Assembly: GCA_039715055.1 (NCBI GenBank)
Contig: JBDLID010000128.1
Location: 1 to 8,054 of the forward strand
DNA: 8,054 nt
Direction of reading: 5' to 3'
Origin: JBDLID01 sp039715055
Lineage (GTDB): Bacteria > Desulfobacterota > Desulfobulbia > Desulfobulbales > Desulfocapsaceae
The notes beneath the pieces were generated by a model, which worked only from the letters and a program-made list of their open reading frames with translations, ran no database searches and was not told the origin of the DNA. Position numbers and translations under genes: made by a program. Positions 1 to 5,547 of the stretch are shown one piece after another. The number at the start of each line of letters is the position of its first letter. Position 1 is the stretch's first letter.

Positions 1-150
1 GATATTGAGATCAAGATACGATGCACCGGCCTCGGCCTCTTCCTTGGCCATCTCCTGAACCGGGCCCTGCACTCGTTCTTTCATGGCCCCGCCGGAACGG
101 GTTCCCATGATGTTGATACTCTCGGCAATTGCCATAACCTTTTGCGACAT
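1..150 (-). CDS. acsE: Methyltetrahydrofolate:corrinoid methyltransferase (AcsE-type), N-terminal 50 residues
   Basis: Reading leftward from ATG at 150-148, the frame stays open to the window edge and gives 50 residues. It begins MSQKVMAIAESIN and continues through a region rich in Ala and Glu to AGASYLDLNI. This matches the start of the pterin-binding TIM barrel (DHPS-like) family: first beta strand with E-S-I-N (residues 10-13, compare G-E-R-I-N in AcsE), a first helix, then the second strand carrying Asp47 and Asn49 of the D-L-N pterin-pocket motif. The family moves the methyl group of methyltetrahydrofolate to a corrinoid protein in the Wood-Ljungdahl pathway or in methylotrophic methyltransferase systems. 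A strong Shine-Dalgarno AAGGAG (165-160) sits 9 bases before the ATG. It lies 102 bases downstream of the corrinoid activase gene on the same strand, which supports a corrinoid role. AcsE is preferred over MtgA/MtrH-type relatives, but 50 residues cannot settle that. The C-terminal part is outside the window. Confidence 0.75.
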   Translation of the reverse strand, partial: MSQKVMAIAESINIMGTRSGGAMKERVQGPVQEMAKEEAEAGASYLDLNI

Positions 151-181
151 AATAGTGTTCTCCTTAATTATTGAAAGTGAC

Positions 182-207
182 TATCGGTCGGGAATTAAAG
201 ACCGATA
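182..207 (-). promoter_or_regulatory. Perfect 8-bp inverted repeat at the start site of the methyltransferase gene (operator or 5' hairpin)
   Basis: TATCGGTC (182-189) and GACCGATA (200-207) are perfect inverted repeats separated by 10 bases. The right-hand arm shares one base with the -10 box of the leftward promoter (207-212). The expected transcription start is near position 200, inside the repeat. It could be an operator for a dimeric regulator, or a hairpin at the extreme 5' end of the mRNA. On the minus strand no T-run follows it, so it does not look like a terminator for the upstream activase gene. On the plus strand a T-run (215-221) follows, but no plus-strand gene ends here. Confidence 0.55.
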
Positions 208-235
208 ATTTACTCGTTTTTTGTCTGCCTGTCAA
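207..235 (-). promoter_or_regulatory. Sigma-70-like promoter for the methyltransferase gene
   Basis: On the minus strand a consensus -35 box TTGACA (235-230) is followed after exactly 17 bases by TAAATT (212-207), which matches four of six positions of the -10 consensus. The start codon is about 50 bases beyond the expected start site, with a good Shine-Dalgarno in between. The promoter lies in the gap between the activase and methyltransferase genes, so the second gene can be transcribed on its own as well as by readthrough. This is a motif match by eye; no start site has been mapped. Confidence 0.55.
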
Positions 236-252
236 TTCTGGCAGCCAGTCTC

Positions 253-2178
253 TCACCCTCCGCCGATTTTCACCGTGGGAAAGAGGCTCATATCAGTGTG
301 GGGTAAAAACAGGGCCGCCATGTAGTGGGTCATAAATTCCGGGTTCTCAGAGAGCTCCATGTTGGTCATCAGCGTTCGTACCGCCACCCGGTCACGGAAC
401 CGTTTATGGTCGGTGAGGCTGATCTGGCAGCCCAGCATGGAGGCGTTGCCCAGGTAGTAGAAACGGTCCCGGTCGATATCGGGCAGCAGGCCGATGGAAA
501 TGGCCCTCTCAAGGTCGATATAGGCCCCGAAATTTCCGGCAAGAATGACCCTGTCGAGATCACCAAAACTCATACCGACAGATTCAAGCAGCGTCTGGTA
601 GCCGGCGTACATGGCTCCCTTGGCACGGATCAGGTTGTCCAGGTCCACCTCGGTAATGACAATATCCTCACCGATCATCGAATCCCGGTCCCAGGCCAGG
701 ACATATTCCCAGCGATCTTCACCCTCACGGATTCTCGGGTGATCAAGATTACGGTTGAATTTTCCCTGGGGGTCAACAACACCGGCTTCCAGAAGTTCGG
801 ATACAATGGAGATTAGGCCGGACCCACAGATTCCACGCGGTTTTGTGTGGCCGATGGTGACGATCATCGGCTCGAATGTTTCGGGGTGGATATGGAAATT
901 TTCAATGGCTCCACGGCTGGCCCGCATACCGAATTTGATGCCGCCGCCTTCAAAGGCAGGGCCGGCGGAACATGCCGCACAAACCATCCAGTCCTGATTA
1001 CCGATGACGATCTCACCATTGGTGCCGATATCGATGAACAGCGCCACCTCTTCGCTCTTCTGCATTCGGCAGGCATGGACTCCGGCGACAATATCACCGC
1101 CCACGTATGAGGAGACACAGGGGTAGAGAAAAATACGCACAGAAGGGTGGGCCATGATGCCCAGCTCTGCGGCCTTGGTCAGCGGGAACTGACTGACGCT
1201 GGGGACATATGGCGCTTCGCGGATGAACTTTGGATTGATGCCAAGCAGAAGATGGGCCATGACCGTGTTGCCGGCCGTCATGATATAGCTGATGTCGCTG
1301 GGGCTGATGATGACCTTTTTGCACACCTCTTCAATAATATTGTTGATGGTGTAGACCACCTTTTCCTGGAGGCCCTTGAGGCCACCGGGGCGCTGGGAGT
1401 AGATCATCCGTGAGATGACGTCTTCGCCGTAACCGATCTGGGAGTTGTAGCCTGAGCCTTCAGCGATGATTTCACCGGAGTTGAGATCGATGAGCACCCC
1501 GCTGCAGGTGGTGGTGCCGATATCAACAGCCAGTCCGTAAAGCTTGTCAGTGGTGTTGCCGGGTTCCACGGCAATGATCCGGTCCGGTTCACTGGCACGT
1601 TTGCCGTGGAGAAGGATTACAGTCACCTCCCAGTTGGCCTCACGCAGGTCAAGGGCCAGCTCCCGGATAAGCTGGGGGTGATCGTAGCTCGGTTCCGGTG
1701 AGTCGGGCATGGTGTTCTTGATCGCCCGCATCAATCGCTGCATGTCGGAGATATTATCTTCCAGGGTAGGCGGATCCAGTTTGAGAAAGAGCTTGCCCAC
1801 CGGCGGGTCAGTATCCCAGGTACCGATCAACCCCTCAAGGGACTTGGCGGAGATGGAGCGGGTAGTTTTGGGCTGGCGCTTGAGGGCCTTGCCGTCTGAC
1901 TTGACCATATCCGGGATGCGGACGGTTATATCCTCGACCACATCAGCCCTGCAGGATAATCGGATGCCTTTGTTATACTCGTCCTGTTTGAGGGTGGCGG
2001 CGCTGTCGGACTCCACATCGCCCTGTTCGAGCTGAACCTTGCATTTACCGCAAACTCCGTCACCACCACAGTAGGCATGGATATAAACACCGGCATTGGC
2101 AGCGGCAGTGAGCAGGTTTTCACCATGTTCTACGGTGATCCGGACATCATCTGGAAGAAAATGGATTTCATGTTCCAT
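253..2178 (-). CDS. acsV: Corrinoid protein reductive activase (RACE; 2Fe-2S ferredoxin plus ASKHA ATPase), AcsV-type
   Basis: This 641-residue protein probably re-reduces accidentally oxidised Co(II) corrinoid to Co(I) with ATP, returning methyl-transferring corrinoid proteins to the active cycle in the cytoplasm. An N-terminal [2Fe-2S] ferredoxin domain (about 1-90) shows Cys37, Cys43, Cys46 and Cys76 in plant-type spacing (C-X5-C-X2-C-X29-C). A linker (about 95-210) follows, then the ASKHA/DUF4445 part: first phosphate loop AVDIGTTTCSG (217-227), TAGNTVMAHLLLG (301-313), second phosphate loop FIDIGTNGEI (381-390), SAGPAFEGGG (404-413), GICGSGLI (449-456) and ILAGNFGAYID (545-555). The length is typical of RACE proteins. 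The start is ATG 2178 with GAGGT (2189-2185) as Shine-Dalgarno. The methyltransferase gene downstream supports AcsV over the closely related activators of methylamine or O-demethylase systems, though the family alone does not distinguish them. Repeat copy A lies 42 bases upstream of the start codon. Confidence 0.88.
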   Translation of the reverse strand: MEHEIHFLPDDVRITVEHGENLLTAAANAGVYIHAYCGGDGVCGKCKVQLEQGDVESDSAATLKQDEYNKGIRLSCRADVVEDITVRIPDMVKSDGKALKRQPKTTRSISAKSLEGLIGTWDTDPPVGKLFLKLDPPTLEDNISDMQRLMRAIKNTMPDSPEPSYDHPQLIRELALDLREANWEVTVILLHGKRASEPDRIIAVEPGNTTDKLYGLAVDIGTTTCSGVLIDLNSGEIIAEGSGYNSQIGYGEDVISRMIYSQRPGGLKGLQEKVVYTINNIIEEVCKKVIISPSDISYIMTAGNTVMAHLLLGINPKFIREAPYVPSVSQFPLTKAAELGIMAHPSVRIFLYPCVSSYVGGDIVAGVHACRMQKSEEVALFIDIGTNGEIVIGNQDWMVCAACSAGPAFEGGGIKFGMRASRGAIENFHIHPETFEPMIVTIGHTKPRGICGSGLISIVSELLEAGVVDPQGKFNRNLDHPRIREGEDRWEYVLAWDRDSMIGEDIVITEVDLDNLIRAKGAMYAGYQTLLESVGMSFGDLDRVILAGNFGAYIDLERAISIGLLPDIDRDRFYYLGNASMLGCQISLTDHKRFRDRVAVRTLMTNMELSENPEFMTHYMAALFLPHTDMSLFPTVKIGGG

Positions 2179-2220
2179 GAAAAGACCTCGTTTTTGGTCG
2201 TAAAAGTTCAGTCAGGCTCC

Positions 2221-2363
2221 AGGCCACTTTGAAAAATTGCTCTTTCATTTGATTTCTTCGTCATGGCGAAAAGAAAAATACTCACATATAACTAATATGC
2301 TGCGCTTTTTGTTTTCATCAATCCTTGAACTCGAACGAAATCGCTAATTTTTCAAGGTACCCT
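2221..2363. repeat. Palindromic intergenic repeat, copy A
   Basis: A 143-base element whose ends are inverted repeats: AGGCCACTTTGAAAAATT (from 2221) pairs with the right end up to 2363, matching at 15 of 18 positions. Inside, GAAAAGAAAAA (2268-2278) pairs with TTTTTGTTTTC (2306-2316), 10 of 11 positions, around the centre CTCACATAT...ATATGCTG. Blocks TCTTCGTCA (2255-2263), the centre, and TCCTTGA recur in copy C. The ends and GAACGAAA recur in copy B. All three copies have the same orientation. It has no coding capacity. It sits in the leader or promoter region of the leftward activase gene. Confidence 0.8.
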
Positions 2364-2478
2364 TTCATCAGGATACAATCAGCCCGTATTGTTTAAGGCA
2401 CCCCTTTTGAGTACTGTATGTCCAGCAAGCTTGAGAAACAGGCTTGGAAGAACTGGGAGAACTGATGGTAAACATCAA

Positions 2479-2506
2479 AAAATACCAGCTGGTCAACCCT
2501 TGTCAA
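2479..2506 (-). promoter_or_regulatory. Candidate leftward promoter towards the activase gene
   Basis: On the minus strand TTGACA (2506-2501) is followed after 16 bases by TATTTT (2484-2479). The -35 is a perfect consensus but the -10 matches only four of six positions. It would give a leader of about 300 bases that transcribes through repeat copy A. An alternative is a weaker element-borne promoter in copy A itself (TTGATG-18-TATTAG on the minus strand). The sequence does not decide between them. Confidence 0.3.
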
Positions 2507-2527
2507 GAAATTTAACTTATATATAGT
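2500..2527 (+). promoter_or_regulatory. Candidate rightward promoter towards prmA
   Basis: TTGTCA (2500-2505), 16 bases, then TATAGT (2522-2527). The -35 is part of the short palindrome CTTGTCAAG (2499-2507), whose other strand supplies the leftward -35. The prmA leader would be about 360 bases and include repeat copy B. A second rightward candidate is TTGAAC (2544-2549), 16 bases, TGTAAT (2566-2571). AT-rich DNA produces such matches by chance, so both are tentative. Confidence 0.3.
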
Positions 2528-2686
2528 ATAAAAATAATTGATTTTGAACCTGGCTCAACTTAGGGTGTAATGAATTTTCCAAACTAAGCCGAATATTTCA
2601 TGAATATTTTTTGTCCTCAGCAGACCATTTTGGAACAGCTTAATTTTCACCTGCTGTCAAAGACGATTTTCCAATCTCACTATTAC

Positions 2687-2846
2687 AGGCCACCTTGAAA
2701 AATTGCCTTTCGGAGTCTACGCTTACCTCGCCCAAACTCTTCGTTATGAGAAAAATTTTATCCTCGGAATATCAGATATATGCCTGTGGTAAAATTTTTC
2801 TCATGCCTCGATTTTGAACGAAAATTCGAATTTTTCAAGGTACCCT
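2687..2846. repeat. Palindromic intergenic repeat, copy B
   Basis: A 160-base element with ends AGGCCACCTTGAAAAATT (from 2687) and its near-complement ending at 2846, matching at 16 of 18 positions. The inner arms ATGAGAAAAATTTTA (2746-2760) and TAAAATTTTTCTCAT (2790-2804) are a perfect 15-bp inverted repeat around a smaller palindrome with ATATC...GATAT. The arm sequences differ from those of copies A and C, but pairing is kept. The 6-base sequence TACAGG occurs at both ends (2684-2689 and 2846-2851). It could be a target duplication, although part of it (CAGG) is shared with copy A and may belong to the element. The copy ends 50 bases before the prmA start codon. Confidence 0.82.
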
Positions 2847-2896
2847 ACAGGCGGACAAAATGCGTGACATACTCGGGCTAACCCTGGAGGGAAACC

Positions 2897-3793
2897 ATGG
2901 ATGAGCAGCCGGTCTGTCTGAAAATGACGATCTCCTGCGATTCAGCACTCATTGAGTTGGTGACTGATTATCTGGTGGGGATCATTGGTGCTGTTGTTGA
3001 ACAAAGTGCAGATTCAGCAGAAAAGCCGGCTCCCATTACTGCCTACCTGGAAGGGGTTGATGATCAGTCGGCGAGAGAGGCCCTCAGGTCCCAGCTGGAA
3101 AACTATTTTCATGAGATGGCGCAGCTTTTTTCGGTGCAGCCTCCCGCTCTGCTCATTGAAGAGGTTGAAGGACGGGACTGGGCAACGGCCTGGCAGGAGT
3201 TTTTTGAGCCTTTTGAAATCGCCGAAGGGCTGGTTATTGTTCCTTCCTGGGAAGATTACAGGAAAAAACCGGGTGAAGAGATCATCGTTATGGATCCGGG
3301 CATGGCCTTTGGAACGGGGCAGCATGCCACCACCGCACTCTGTCTGGATCTGATCAGGGAATCGCTGGTAACGGTCCCCGGAGGAACACTGCTTGACGTG
3401 GGGACGGGCACCGGAATTCTTGCCATGGCCGGTGCGCTGTTCGGAGCGGACAGGGTGATCGGCATCGACAATGATCCCGAGGCGGTGGCTGCGGCAAAGC
3501 AAAATGTGGCAATGAACAATCTGGCAGAACAGGTTGAAATCCGGGGTGATGATCTTCTGAGCTTTTCAGGCCCTTATGAACTGATCGCAGCCAATATCGT
3601 CCACGATGTACTGGTCGCGATGGCAGACGCCTTCTACCGTCTTACCCGGCCCGGCAGCAGGGTTATTCTCTCCGGAATCCTCAAAGGTGACCAGGCCCAT
3701 AATATCATCAGGGTCTTTGCGGACCTGGGTTTTGAAGTGGTCAAGACCAGGGAGAAGGAGGAGTGGGCGGCGTTGCTCTTTAGCCGGCACTAG
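2897..3793 (+). CDS. prmA: Ribosomal protein L11 methyltransferase PrmA
   Basis: A 298-residue S-adenosylmethionine-dependent methyltransferase expected to trimethylate the N-terminus and lysines of ribosomal protein L11, in the cytoplasm. The N-terminal substrate-recognition domain (about 1-110) is followed by the PrmA signature V-M-D-P-G-M-A-F-G-T-G-Q-H-A-T-T (131-146). Next come the Rossmann motif LLDVGTGTGIL (165-175), the acidic strand-2 motif IGIDNDP (188-194) that binds the cofactor ribose, the AANI motif (231-234) replacing the usual NPPY-type motif, and SGILKGD near 262-268. The length is normal. ATG 2897 is chosen because TGGAGGG (2885-2891) sits 5 bases upstream. The stop TAG (3791-3793) coincides with the first three bases of repeat copy C. 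The next gene is rsmE, a common neighbour of prmA. Confidence 0.95.
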   Translation: MDEQPVCLKMTISCDSALIELVTDYLVGIIGAVVEQSADSAEKPAPITAYLEGVDDQSAREALRSQLENYFHEMAQLFSVQPPALLIEEVEGRDWATAWQEFFEPFEIAEGLVIVPSWEDYRKKPGEEIIVMDPGMAFGTGQHATTALCLDLIRESLVTVPGGTLLDVGTGTGILAMAGALFGADRVIGIDNDPEAVAAAKQNVAMNNLAEQVEIRGDDLLSFSGPYELIAANIVHDVLVAMADAFYRLTRPGSRVILSGILKGDQAHNIIRVFADLGFEVVKTREKEEWAALLFSRH

Positions 3794-3937
3794 GAGCCTG
3801 TCGGAGAAGGCCCTTTTTCCCAATCTCTTCGTCACAGACCAAATGAAAAATGCTCACATATCAAATATATGCTGTGCGTTTTCATTTAGCCTGTTCCTTG
3901 ATTTTGGTAAAAATTGCAATTCTCCGACAGACTCCTA
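3791..3937. repeat. Palindromic intergenic repeat, copy C, fused to the end of prmA
   Basis: A 147-base element with terminal inverted repeats TAGGAGCCTGTCGGAGAA (3791-3808) and TTCTCCGACAGACTCCTA (3920-3937), complementary at 17 of 18 positions. The ends differ from those of copies A and B, but the inside is shared: TCTTCGTCA (from 3826), GAAAAAT.CTCACATAT, ATATGCTG.GC and TCCTTGA in the same order. Inner arms AAATGAAAA (3841-3849) and TTTTCATTT (3879-3887) pair perfectly. The outermost TA on each side could be the element end or a TA target duplication. It fills most of the 201-base gap between prmA and rsmE. In mRNA it would form a long hairpin, but no clear terminator T-run follows. Confidence 0.82.
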
Positions 3938-3965
3938 GCCCTTGACTTTTAAACTAAAATTCACT

Positions 3966-3977
3966 TTTTTCAAGGTA
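3966..3977. repeat. Possible remnant of a repeat end upstream of rsmE
   Basis: TTTTTCAAGGTA here is identical to the right ends of copies A (2348-2359) and B (2831-2842). No left end or centre accompanies it, so it is either a decayed copy or chance in AT-rich DNA. It holds the only AAGG near the rsmE start, but that lies 19 bases from the ATG, too far to be a normal ribosome-binding site. Confidence 0.35.
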
Positions 3978-3994
3978 GTCTTCAATAAAATCTT

Positions 3995-4747
3995 ATGCGT
4001 CGATTTTTTTTTAACCCAGATCTTCGGGAGGAAGATACAGTTCTTCTCTCCGAGCAGGAATCCCGTCATATTACCAGGGTGCTGCGGTTGGATATCGGTA
4101 CTGAGCTGTTGCTTCTCGACGGGCAGGGCGGCTTATACCGAGGCAGGATTTCCGCGCTGGGCAGACAGGTCCTGGTCAGCGGCCTCAGGCAGGAGCCTGT
4201 TGTCGAAGAGCAGGGTCCGCGTGTCCACGTCTACCAGGGACTCCTGAAGGGCCAGAAGATGGAGCTTCTTGTGCAGAAATGCTCAGAGCTGGGGGCTGCA
4301 AGCTTTACACCGTTTTTTGCTGAACGATGCCAGGGGAGTCTGGCCAGGAAGTCTGTTGCCGAAAAAAAGATGGACCGTTATCGTAAGATCAGTGATGAGG
4401 CCTGCAAGCAGTGTGGGCGCGTTAAGCCAATGGCTCTGGAACGCGTCGATTCTATTGAAGATGCGCTGGGCTCGCTTTTGCCGCAGACACTGGGCCTTTT
4501 TTTCTGGGAGGAGGAAAAAGGTAGTGACCTGCATGGCGTTCCTGATCTTCGCAACATCGATGATGTTGCGCTTTTCCTGGGTCCGGAGGGAGGATTTACT
4601 GGTGACGAGGCTGAGCTGGCACGGAGTTCAGGATGCCGCATTCTCAGTCTTGGGCCGAGGATTCTACGGGCGGAAACGGCCTGTATCTCAGCGCTTGCTG
4701 TTGTTCAGTTTCTCGCAGACCACCTGTCAGGGGCGGAGGAATCGTGA
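3995..4747 (+). CDS. rsmE: 16S rRNA m3U1498 methyltransferase RsmE
   Basis: A 250-residue SPOUT-family methyltransferase that methylates N3 of U1498 in 16S rRNA, late in small-subunit assembly. An N-terminal PUA-like RNA-binding domain (about 1-75) contains ESRHITRVLRLDIG (22-35) and LLDGQGG (40-46). The trefoil-knot catalytic domain shows KCSELGA (95-101), EACKQCGR (135-142), FLGPEGGFT (194-202) and LSLGPRILRAETA (217-229), the cofactor-binding knot loops. Length is normal. The start MRRFFF fits the family, but no good Shine-Dalgarno precedes ATG 3995, and a run of nine T (4004-4012) makes codons 4-6 all Phe. Usually rsmE closely follows prmA; here repeat copy C separates them. Its stop TGA overlaps the next gene's GTG start in the four bases GTGA, so the two are probably translationally coupled. 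Confidence 0.94.
   Translation: MRRFFFNPDLREEDTVLLSEQESRHITRVLRLDIGTELLLLDGQGGLYRGRISALGRQVLVSGLRQEPVVEEQGPRVHVYQGLLKGQKMELLVQKCSELGAASFTPFFAERCQGSLARKSVAEKKMDRYRKISDEACKQCGRVKPMALERVDSIEDALGSLLPQTLGLFFWEEEKGSDLHGVPDLRNIDDVALFLGPEGGFTGDEAELARSSGCRILSLGPRILRAETACISALAVVQFLADHLSGAEES
4735..4739 (+). promoter_or_regulatory. Ribosome-binding site that fixes the hydrolase start at GTG 4744
   Basis: GGAGG lies 4 bases before GTG 4744, inside the last codons of rsmE. No similar site precedes the in-frame ATG at 4633, which would bury the signal sequence inside a 37-residue extension overlapping rsmE. Confidence 0.7.
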
Positions 4748-5520
4748 AACGTAAGAGTTACACACATGGTTTTTTCAAGGGACTTGCGGCCTTTTTTGTT
4801 ATTTTTTCATGCAGTCATGGCAAGGTAGAGGGGGCGGAAGATCAGCGAGATGGCGGTTTTCAGGAGTGTGTCGTCCTGCTCCACGGCATGGCCCGAACAT
4901 CGCATTCAATGGATGATATGGAGGAAGCGCTGAACAGCGCCGGCTATCAAACCGTCAACCTGGATTACCCTTCCACGGCCAAGGAGATTGCAGAACTGGT
5001 CGAGGTTGATCTCCAGAAGGCAATTGCGGCCTGTCAGGCAAAGAAGGCGTCACGGATTCATTTTGTCACCCACTCCCTGGGTGGTATCATTGTCCGTAAA
5101 GGGCTGAAGGATAAGAGACCTGAAAGGCTGGGCCGGGTGGTTATGCTGAGCCCCCCAAACCAGGGCAGTGATGTTGCCGAGAAGCTCAAGGGTGTGTGGT
5201 TCTATGAGTGGCTCAACGGTCCGGCCGGGCAAAGCCTTGGAACCGGCAGCGATTCCCTGCCGAACAGGCTCGGTCCGGTGGACTACCCGGTGGGCATCAT
5301 CACCGGAAATCAGCACGCCTTTTTTGATAGCTGGTTTGCCTCATTCATTCCCGGTGAAAACGACGGCAAGGTGTCTGTTGAACAGGCAAAGGTTTCAGGC
5401 ATGACCGATTTCCTGGTGGTGCCGGAAGCACACCCCTTTATCATGGGCTCCGAGCAGGTTATTGAAGAGACAATCCACTTTCTGGTGCATGGCCGGTTCA
5501 GTCACCGATCTGCCCCCTGA
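4744..5520 (+). CDS. Exported alpha/beta hydrolase (lipase/esterase-like)
   Basis: From GTG 4744 the protein has 258 residues. It opens with MKRKS, a hydrophobic segment (about 10-23, GLAAFFVIFSC) and then a polar region, which is a signal sequence. C-terminal to the core, I-F-S-C (20-23) is a non-ideal lipobox, so it may be a lipoprotein or a soluble exported protein. The hydrolase core has VVLLHGMART (43-52; the HG oxyanion region), the nucleophile elbow T-H-S-L-G-G with Ser111, then LSPPNQGSD (135-143), a probable acid Asp207 in ENDGKVSV, and a probable base His230 in PEAHPF. Thus a full Ser-Asp-His triad is visible. The P-P-N-Q-G-S region resembles small bacterial triacylglycerol lipase-like proteins of the PGAP1/LipA_lipase type. 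The substrate cannot be told. It overlaps rsmE by four bases and is followed after 27 bases by the TPR glycosyltransferase gene in the same frame. Confidence 0.82.
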   Translation: MKRKSYTHGFFKGLAAFFVIFSCSHGKVEGAEDQRDGGFQECVVLLHGMARTSHSMDDMEEALNSAGYQTVNLDYPSTAKEIAELVEVDLQKAIAACQAKKASRIHFVTHSLGGIIVRKGLKDKRPERLGRVVMLSPPNQGSDVAEKLKGVWFYEWLNGPAGQSLGTGSDSLPNRLGPVDYPVGIITGNQHAFFDSWFASFIPGENDGKVSVEQAKVSGMTDFLVVPEAHPFIMGSEQVIEETIHFLVHGRFSHRSAP

Positions 5521-5547
5521 CGTGACAAGCGAAGTATTTTATCTGCA

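Larger units (their letters stand above)
2364..2686. other. AT-rich divergent intergenic spacer without a convincing gene
   Basis: These 323 bases separate repeat copies A and B, and are clearly richer in A and T than the flanking genes. They contain candidate divergent promoters, a tandem GAATATTT pair (2591-2598 and 2602-2609), and two tiny frames that overlap by one base (2418-2465 and 2465-2515). I see no tRNA, no cobalamin riboswitch box and no frame of gene length on either strand. It may hold remnants of a lost gene. Confidence 0.6.

Noticed and set aside
182..221. Rho-independent terminator reading rightward (hairpin plus T-run at 215-221)
   Set aside because: No plus-strand gene precedes it, and the hairpin fits better as an operator or leader structure of the leftward promoter.
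325..816. 163-residue plus-strand frame
   Set aside because: It is antisense to the ASKHA part of the corrinoid activase, which carries clear family motifs.
2221..2846. Composite transposon or CRISPR-like array formed by copies A and B
   Set aside because: There are only two copies in direct orientation with a non-coding 323-base interior, no transposase gene, and no regular spacers.
3014..3502. 162-residue minus-strand frame
   Set aside because: It is antisense to prmA, whose motifs and ribosome-binding site are unambiguous.
3942..3970. Possible promoter starting with TTGACT before rsmE
   Set aside because: At 16-18 bases spacing only a run of T is found, and the nearby TAAAAT (3955-3960) is only 7 bases away, so no acceptable -10 exists.
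4191..4200. AGGAGCCTGT inside rsmE, identical to part of the terminal repeat of copy C
   Set aside because: It encodes ordinary in-frame residues (Q-E-P-V) and has no partner inverted end or central motif nearby, so it is likely chance.
4633..4743. Upstream ATG extension of the hydrolase
   Set aside because: It would overlap rsmE by 115 bases and place 37 unrelated residues before the signal sequence; GTG 4744 has GGAGG at the right place.
5518..5547. Possible stop-codon readthrough from the hydrolase into the TPR gene, which are in the same frame
   Set aside because: No other stop occurs in the nine intervening codons, but that is expected by chance in so short a gap. Fusing an exported hydrolase to a cytoplasmic TPR protein makes little sense.
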